A stretch of 64,000 bases of DNA from Desulfobulbus sp. (GTDB taxonomy: Bacteria; Desulfobacterota; Desulfobulbia; Desulfobulbales; Desulfobulbaceae), in contig WQZH01000005.1 of assembly GCA_009780825.1 (NCBI GenBank), positions 62,001 to 126,000 of the forward strand, in the 5' to 3' direction. This document shows, piece after piece, positions 63,563 to 64,000 of this stretch; position 1 is the stretch's first letter, and the number at the start of each line of letters is the position of its first letter. The notes below the pieces were generated by a model. The model had not been told where the DNA came from and did no database searches. It worked only from the letters and a program-made list of their open reading frames with translations. The translations under genes were made by a program, and so were the position numbers.

Positions 63563-63681
63563 GGTATCTTTTGTACAGCGCTTCGTACCTTGCTCAACGA
63601 AGGAAAATGAAAAAAAAGATACCTTAAACGGTATCGTTTTTAATATATATTAAAAACGTCATAAACCGTATCATTTTTAAT
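63563..63681. repeat. Repeated boxes upstream of the coiled-coil/OmpA/GTPase operon
   Basis: Two 19-base near-identical direct repeats differ at two positions: AAACGGTATCGTTTTTAAT (63626-63644) and AAACCGTATCATTTTTAAT (63663-63681). A third partial box GGTATCTTTT lies at 63563-63572. GATACC (63619-63624) is inverted to GGTATC (63630-63635). The region is AT-rich and 60-180 bases before the operon start, so it looks like an operator/promoter array. Confidence 0.6.
63635..63658. promoter_or_regulatory. 24-bp perfect palindrome
   Basis: From CGTTTTTAATAT to ATATTAAAAACG with no loop; a perfect dyad suited to a dimeric regulator. It overlaps the first 19-base repeat. Confidence 0.55.
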
Positions 63682-63754
63682 GCGCACTAAAAGATATCGA
63701 TAGAAATCTTTCCTGGAGTTGAGTGTCCTTACTTGTTGATTCGTCCACAAAAGA

Positions 63755-63783
63755 AGATTCAAAATCCCCGCCTTTCAGGCGGG
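63755..63783 (-). terminator. Terminator of the truncated autotransporter-like gene
   Basis: On the - strand CCCGCC-TGAAA-GGCGGG is followed by GATTTTG. The stop codon of the fragment is in the loop. The T-run is short. Confidence 0.45.
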
Positions 63784-63972
63784 CGGGAGTGTCCAAATGC
63801 CCGGCGCCCCGGGAGAGTTCTCTTGCGCGGCATTGATATTGATGATGCCGGTTTCGCCGGATGGACTGGCCCGCGCAAAGAGGGTGGCACCCACCAGGCC
63901 GCCGTTTGCAATGGTCAACGTACCGTCGCCCGCACCGCCAACATAAAGCGGGCCGCTATTCCCCCTCCCCGA
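63775..63972 (-). pseudogene. C-terminal fragment of an autotransporter/adhesin-like repeat protein
   Basis: The - strand frame gives about 65 residues including NSGPLYVGGAGDGTLTIANG, GLVGATLFARAS and INAAQENSPG. The glycine-rich LTIANGGLV pattern is typical of beta-helix passenger repeats in autotransporters. An in-frame TGA on the - strand at 63973-63975 blocks the frame and there is no start codon of normal kind, so the piece looks broken. The barrel domain is absent. Confidence 0.5.
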
Positions 63973-63998
63973 TCATCGATGATGAGGACGCTAGACAT
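63921..63998 (-). pseudogene. First codons of a response-regulator-like gene, broken
   Basis: From ATG at 63998 the - strand reads MSSVLIIDD, the usual opening of a receiver domain, but then continues into RGGGIAARF and stops at 63921. The change of character falls at about 63971, where the autotransporter-like frame begins. No more is visible because the window ends. Confidence 0.3.
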
Positions 63999-64000
63999 CG

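Noticed and set aside
1-64000. CRISPR arrays, rRNA genes, prophage, insertion sequences
   Set aside because: No regularly spaced repeats, rRNA sequence, transposase or phage structural genes were recognised; the only tRNA seen is tRNA-His.

Overview
The window looks like chromosomal DNA of a motile, diderm (outer-membrane) bacterium, most likely a Desulfobacterota member of the Desulfobulbus type. This is inferred from the Tol system, P- and L-ring flagellar genes (flgH, flgI), a sigma-54/sigma-28 flagellar hierarchy, a csrA-fliW pair and moderately GC-rich coding DNA. No 16S gene or species marker is present, so the assignment is an inference. Almost all of the window is coding, with short gaps and many 1-14 nt overlaps.

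Region 1 (1-6198, + strand) is a Tol envelope operon: tolQ, tolR, tolA, tolB and a ybgF/cpoB-type lipoprotein, followed by tlyA and a two-SH3b secreted protein. No pal gene lies where it is usually found. Region 2 (6140-12180) holds a very large helicase fused to a DEDD exonuclease (resembling MrfA plus MrfB in one chain), a prephenate dehydratase-like/ACT/prephenate dehydrogenase fusion, a zinc-ribbon protein of unknown role, and a tRNA-His gene with a promoter-like sequence and a strong terminator. Region 3 (12181-17838) has a BarA-like hybrid kinase with an HPt domain, an HD-GYP response regulator whose receiver lacks the phospho-acceptor Asp, and a TrkA-type potassium channel.

Region 4 (17915-52479, - strand) is one long flagellar block. 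In transcription order it runs: TPR protein, flgB, flgC, fliE-J, motE, fliK, flgD, flgE; then fliL-R; then flhB, flhA, flhF, flhG, fliA, a DUF2802-like gene, flgF, flgG, flgA, flgH, flgI, flgJ (rod domain only), an unknown gene, flgM, flgN, flgK, flgL, csrA, fliW. Together these build basal body, export gate, C-ring, rod and hook, and set pole number and the class hierarchy. Flagellin, cap, stator and core chemotaxis genes are not here. Sigma-54-like sites precede fliL (strong), flhB and the TPR gene. Sigma-28-like sites precede the unknown gene ahead of flgM, and flgK.

Region 5 (52699-58159) flanks the flagellar block with a CheA-like kinase, a tandem CheC/CheX-like protein ending in a pseudo-receiver, a sigma-54 activator without an N-terminal sensory domain, and a stand-alone cyclic-nucleotide-binding protein overlapping it.

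Region 6 (58345-64000) has a secreted nuclease and a decayed ORF, then a compact - strand operon: a hendecad coiled-coil protein, a membrane protein joining a Roadblock-like cytoplasmic part to an OmpA peptidoglycan-binding part, a Ras-like small GTPase, and a diguanylate cyclase. Its upstream DNA is AT-rich with repeated boxes and a 24-bp palindrome. The extreme right edge carries the tail of an autotransporter-like protein abutting the first codons of what looks like a response regulator. The GTPase/Roadblock-OmpA/GGDEF operon and the CheA-like/CheX-like pair are the best candidates for poorly described systems.
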